NCBI GenBank assembly: GCA_045540635.1 | Contig: JAZQHO010000016.1 | Coordinates: forward strand, 1-16,165 | Source: Limiplasma sp045540635 | GTDB lineage: Bacteria > Bacillota > Clostridia > Christensenellales > Aristaeellaceae | Reading direction: 5' to 3' | DNA length: 16,165 nt | Shown here: piece by piece, positions 13,911 through 16,165 of the stretch | Layout of the letters: every line of letters starts with the position of its first letter | How positions within the stretch are numbered: position 1 is the stretch's first letter | The notes under the pieces: model-generated | What the model was told of the DNA's origin: nothing | Seen by the model: only the letters and a program-made list of their open reading frames with translations | Database searches by the model: none | Translations under genes and position numbers: made by a program

Positions 13911-16160
13911 ATGGTCACTGATCCAAAGCAAGCCATGGAAAAACTGGCTGCCCTCTCCCGCAGGTACGAAAGCTGCGGCAGGTATGTGGAGTTTCTGGCA
14001 GAAAACGCCGGTCGCTACGGCCTGTGGCAGAAGTACGGGCAGCAGCTGTCGGATCTGTACCTGCGTCTGAAGCAGGGCCCTGTGCGCATGGTGATCGCCG
14101 GGGAATCCAGCACCGGCAAAAGTACGCTGATCAATGCCTTCGCAGGCGAGTTCATCGTGCCGGAAAGCGCTGGTGTGTGTACGCCTGTGCCGGTGTGGCT
14201 GATGCGCCACGACAAGAAGAGCACCTTCGTGAATCCTTACCAGCGGCGTGAGGAGGCGCTGCCTGCGGCCCTCTATGCCATGTCGCCATCCCGGCTGCTG
14301 GAGCTGCAATACAGCGCCAAGGCGGACGAAAGCTTCCAGAACGACAAGCAGATCCTTGTGTATGTAAACAGCCCGCATCTGCCGCCGCATGTGACGTTTG
14401 TGGATACCCCGGGTCTCAATGCCAACGATGCGGATACCGCCAAGACCTATGCGCTGTTTGACCCGCCCTCCTACTGCACCGGAGACGAAAGCGACCCGCC
14501 GGAGATGGTACTGTTCCTGACCCGCCACGAAAACCTGATGCAGAGCGAGGTAAACGCCCTGAAGGATCTCTTTGCCAAGGGTGCAGACCGGCAGAGCTGT
14601 TTTCTGGTACACAACGATGTACGTGCCAGAACCGCTCTTTTTGCCGATACCTTTGAGGAGGTAAACCGGCAGGCGGTGGCAGGGCTGCGCAGCTCGCTGG
14701 CGGCGCTGGAGCCCTCGGAGCAGCCTGCGGTCGAGGAGGAGTGCTACAGTCTGGATCTGGATTTTCTGAATGAGGATCTGGCCATGGAGCATGTCTACAG
14801 CCTCAATGCGCTTCTGGCACGCCTGCAATGCGTGGATGAGAATGGCGGCATCTATCCCATGGCTGAATATTTGCCGGCGGGCGTAACGCTGGAGCAGCGG
14901 GAGGAGCTGCTGGAGCAGGAGGAAAAGCAGCGCTCCGTAGCCGAAGTACGGGATCAGTGGCAGGCCATGGGCAACAGTGGCTATGCCCCCATGCAGGCGT
15001 TGGCAGAGGGGATCCGTCAGCATGTGCTGTGGCTGGCAGAAAACAGCACCACCCTTGAGGATGTGCTGCATATTGCGGAGCGGCTCGGTGCAAAGATCCT
15101 GTCACAATGCCGCCCGCCCATGGATGTGGCGGTGCAGCAGCGCCTGCATAAGCTGGATGAGCTCCTTCAGGAGCTGGATGCCATGGGCGCAAAGGATCTT
15201 GGCGACAGCCCGGGTATTCAGAAGGCGCAGGAGACGGCGGTCAAGACCGCCAAACAGATCTGTGCCCTGCGCAATCAGCAGCTGGAACTGGTCATTCAGA
15301 AAGCCATGGGCAAGCGCATCAACTGGGCGCTGGTACTGGGTTCGCTGACGGGCGGCCTCCTTGGCGGTATCGTGGCCTTATTGCTGGATAACATGATACG
15401 GTTCATCAAAGGCGACCAACTCTGGGAGGAGTTCAAGACTCTTTTCGAAAGGTATATCGGGCCGGAGGGCTTCAGGAAGATCTTCAACGAAGAGGGCATA
15501 CAGGATCCGGAGCCGCTTATGGTGATCTACCGTGAGCTGATGGGCACGGTAAGCAAGCTGCTAAACGTTGATCTGGAGCCCTTCCGCACGCAATTGACCA
15601 AGGAACTGTCACTGCCTTTGCAGGAGGTACAGGCAACCTTTCAGCGCTTGCAGCAGGTGGAAAAGAGCTATGCAGAGACCGTCGGCACCCGGGATGTACG
15701 CAAGATGCTCACCGACAGCTGCACCATTCACCCGGAGAAGCTGGCAGATCAAGTGATCCGTTCCATGCGAATGCGGCTTGGACAGGTGCAGAGCACCTGC
15801 TCGGCGGCAGAGCAGGAAGCGCTCCGCACACTGCTTGCGCAGCATGGGCCGGATATTCTGGTAGTGTTTACCGAAAAGAAGGCTCTCTTCCAGCGGGTGG
15901 TCTGCCCTGTACTGGTGGAGCGGTTAGAAAAACATCATGTGGCTGAGAATGCCACAGAGGATGCAAAGCTGAAGAAGCTGGTGGCAGAGTCTGCGGATCC
16001 GCTGCGTAAGGTGGCGGAGAAGCTCCGGGAGGAGATCGCCACCGCTCTGGCGCGGCAGAGAAGCATAGTGCGGGCGGAGCAGCAGAAGGATGCGGAGGCG
16101 CTGCAGCTTGAGCTGCGCAAGCAGGCCGAGAAGCTTGGTGTGCAGCAAGTCGGATCGTAG
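13911..16160 (+). CDS. Dynamin-like GTPase with transmembrane paddle (operon gene F)
   Basis: This 749-residue dynamin-like GTPase has P-loop GESSTGKST (64-72, K70/S71), a Thr at the G2 region (VCTPVPVW) and G3 D165-TPG. G4 reads VHND (N235-D236), the same odd form as in gene E. A glycine-rich hydrophobic stretch at about 470-499 (INWALVLGSLTGGLLGGIVA, then LLLDNMIRFI) is long enough to insert into or cross the membrane, like the paddle or transmembrane part of bacterial dynamin-like proteins. Long charged helices (about 330-460 and 540-745) form the stalk. The ATG at 13911 has AAAGGA 10 bases upstream. Tandem non-identical dynamin-like genes are known to work as hetero-oligomers in other bacteria, and E and F should do the same. 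The stop codon is 5 bases from the window end, so further operon genes may follow. Confidence 0.92.
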   Translation: MVTDPKQAMEKLAALSRRYESCGRYVEFLAENAGRYGLWQKYGQQLSDLYLRLKQGPVRMVIAGESSTGKSTLINAFAGEFIVPESAGVCTPVPVWLMRHDKKSTFVNPYQRREEALPAALYAMSPSRLLELQYSAKADESFQNDKQILVYVNSPHLPPHVTFVDTPGLNANDADTAKTYALFDPPSYCTGDESDPPEMVLFLTRHENLMQSEVNALKDLFAKGADRQSCFLVHNDVRARTALFADTFEEVNRQAVAGLRSSLAALEPSEQPAVEEECYSLDLDFLNEDLAMEHVYSLNALLARLQCVDENGGIYPMAEYLPAGVTLEQREELLEQEEKQRSVAEVRDQWQAMGNSGYAPMQALAEGIRQHVLWLAENSTTLEDVLHIAERLGAKILSQCRPPMDVAVQQRLHKLDELLQELDAMGAKDLGDSPGIQKAQETAVKTAKQICALRNQQLELVIQKAMGKRINWALVLGSLTGGLLGGIVALLLDNMIRFIKGDQLWEEFKTLFERYIGPEGFRKIFNEEGIQDPEPLMVIYRELMGTVSKLLNVDLEPFRTQLTKELSLPLQEVQATFQRLQQVEKSYAETVGTRDVRKMLTDSCTIHPEKLADQVIRSMRMRLGQVQSTCSAAEQEALRTLLAQHGPDILVVFTEKKALFQRVVCPVLVERLEKHHVAENATEDAKLKKLVAESADPLRKVAEKLREEIATALARQRSIVRAEQQKDAEALQLELRKQAEKLGVQQVGS

Positions 16161-16165
16161 CCATG
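16155..16165. repeat. 11-bp direct repeat, right copy at window edge
   Basis: This is the exact second copy of the first 11 bases of the window. The TAG stop of the last gene (16158-16160) lies inside it, followed by only CCATG before the window ends. No terminator or downstream gene can be seen. Confidence 0.6.

Noticed and set aside
11678..13936. A 752-codon open frame on the minus strand opposite dynamin-like gene E
   Set aside because: It is antisense to a gene with clear GTPase motifs, has no ribosome binding site or domain, and shows the same shadow composition. Similar long antisense frames at 6798-8660 and 9990-11771 were rejected for the same reason.
6465..16160. Classifying the operon as a known anti-phage system
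   Set aside because: No nuclease, helicase, TIR, CBASS or restriction component is present and there are no neighbouring defence genes; a defence role is only one of several possibilities.

Overview
The window reads as chromosomal DNA of a fairly GC-rich, gut-type Clostridia, most like Oscillospiraceae/Ruminococcaceae (Faecalibacterium, Gemmiger or Subdoligranulum). This is an inference from strong AAGGAGG ribosome binding sites, SpoVT/AbrB-type and mannan-degrading genes, and GC-rich codon use. There are two compact operons and two small genes at the left edge. No transposase, integrase, tRNA, rRNA or CRISPR array was seen. Coding density is high, and no stretch over 300 bases lacks a gene.

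Left edge (1-992): a short AbrB/SpoVT-type DNA-binding gene on the minus strand stops just after the conserved DNA-binding half and looks truncated. Its leader carries a perfect 10-bp inverted repeat. Divergent to it is a small metallo-beta-lactamase-fold hydrolase with its own promoter. The hydrolase stop codon lies inside the stem of a bidirectional terminator shared with the convergent sugar operon.

Sugar operon (minus strand, about 6304 down to 941): a good sigma-A-type promoter drives a GH13 alpha-glucosidase/oligo-1,6-glucosidase, then a GH2 beta-mannosidase, then a GH26 beta-mannanase/mannobiohydrolase. All three lack signal peptides, so they should act in the cytoplasm on imported oligosaccharides. 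No transporter or regulator gene lies between them.

Dynamin/Hsp70 operon (plus strand, 6366 to 16160): six tightly packed genes follow a promoter divergent to the sugar operon. They encode (A) a membrane-hairpin protein with a possible GrpE-like C-terminus, (B) an Hsp70/actin-fold ATPase without a recognisable substrate-binding domain, (C) a soluble HELGH (M48-type) metallopeptidase, (D) a protein that aligns with the dynamin-like G domains but has lost the P-loop Lys/Ser, and (E, F) two large dynamin-like GTPases with intact P-loops. Gaps are 3, 29, -8, 17 and 25 bases, so they should be co-transcribed. The most economical reading is a membrane-remodelling or membrane-quality-control machine. 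In it, two active and one dead dynamin-like subunits would be assembled or taken apart by a dedicated Hsp70 with its own exchange factor, and a protease would remove damaged or assembled parts. This is the part most likely to be an undescribed system; its function is inferred.

The first and last 11 bases of the window are identical. This could mean a circular or short-overlap contig, a direct repeat bounding an island, or chance.
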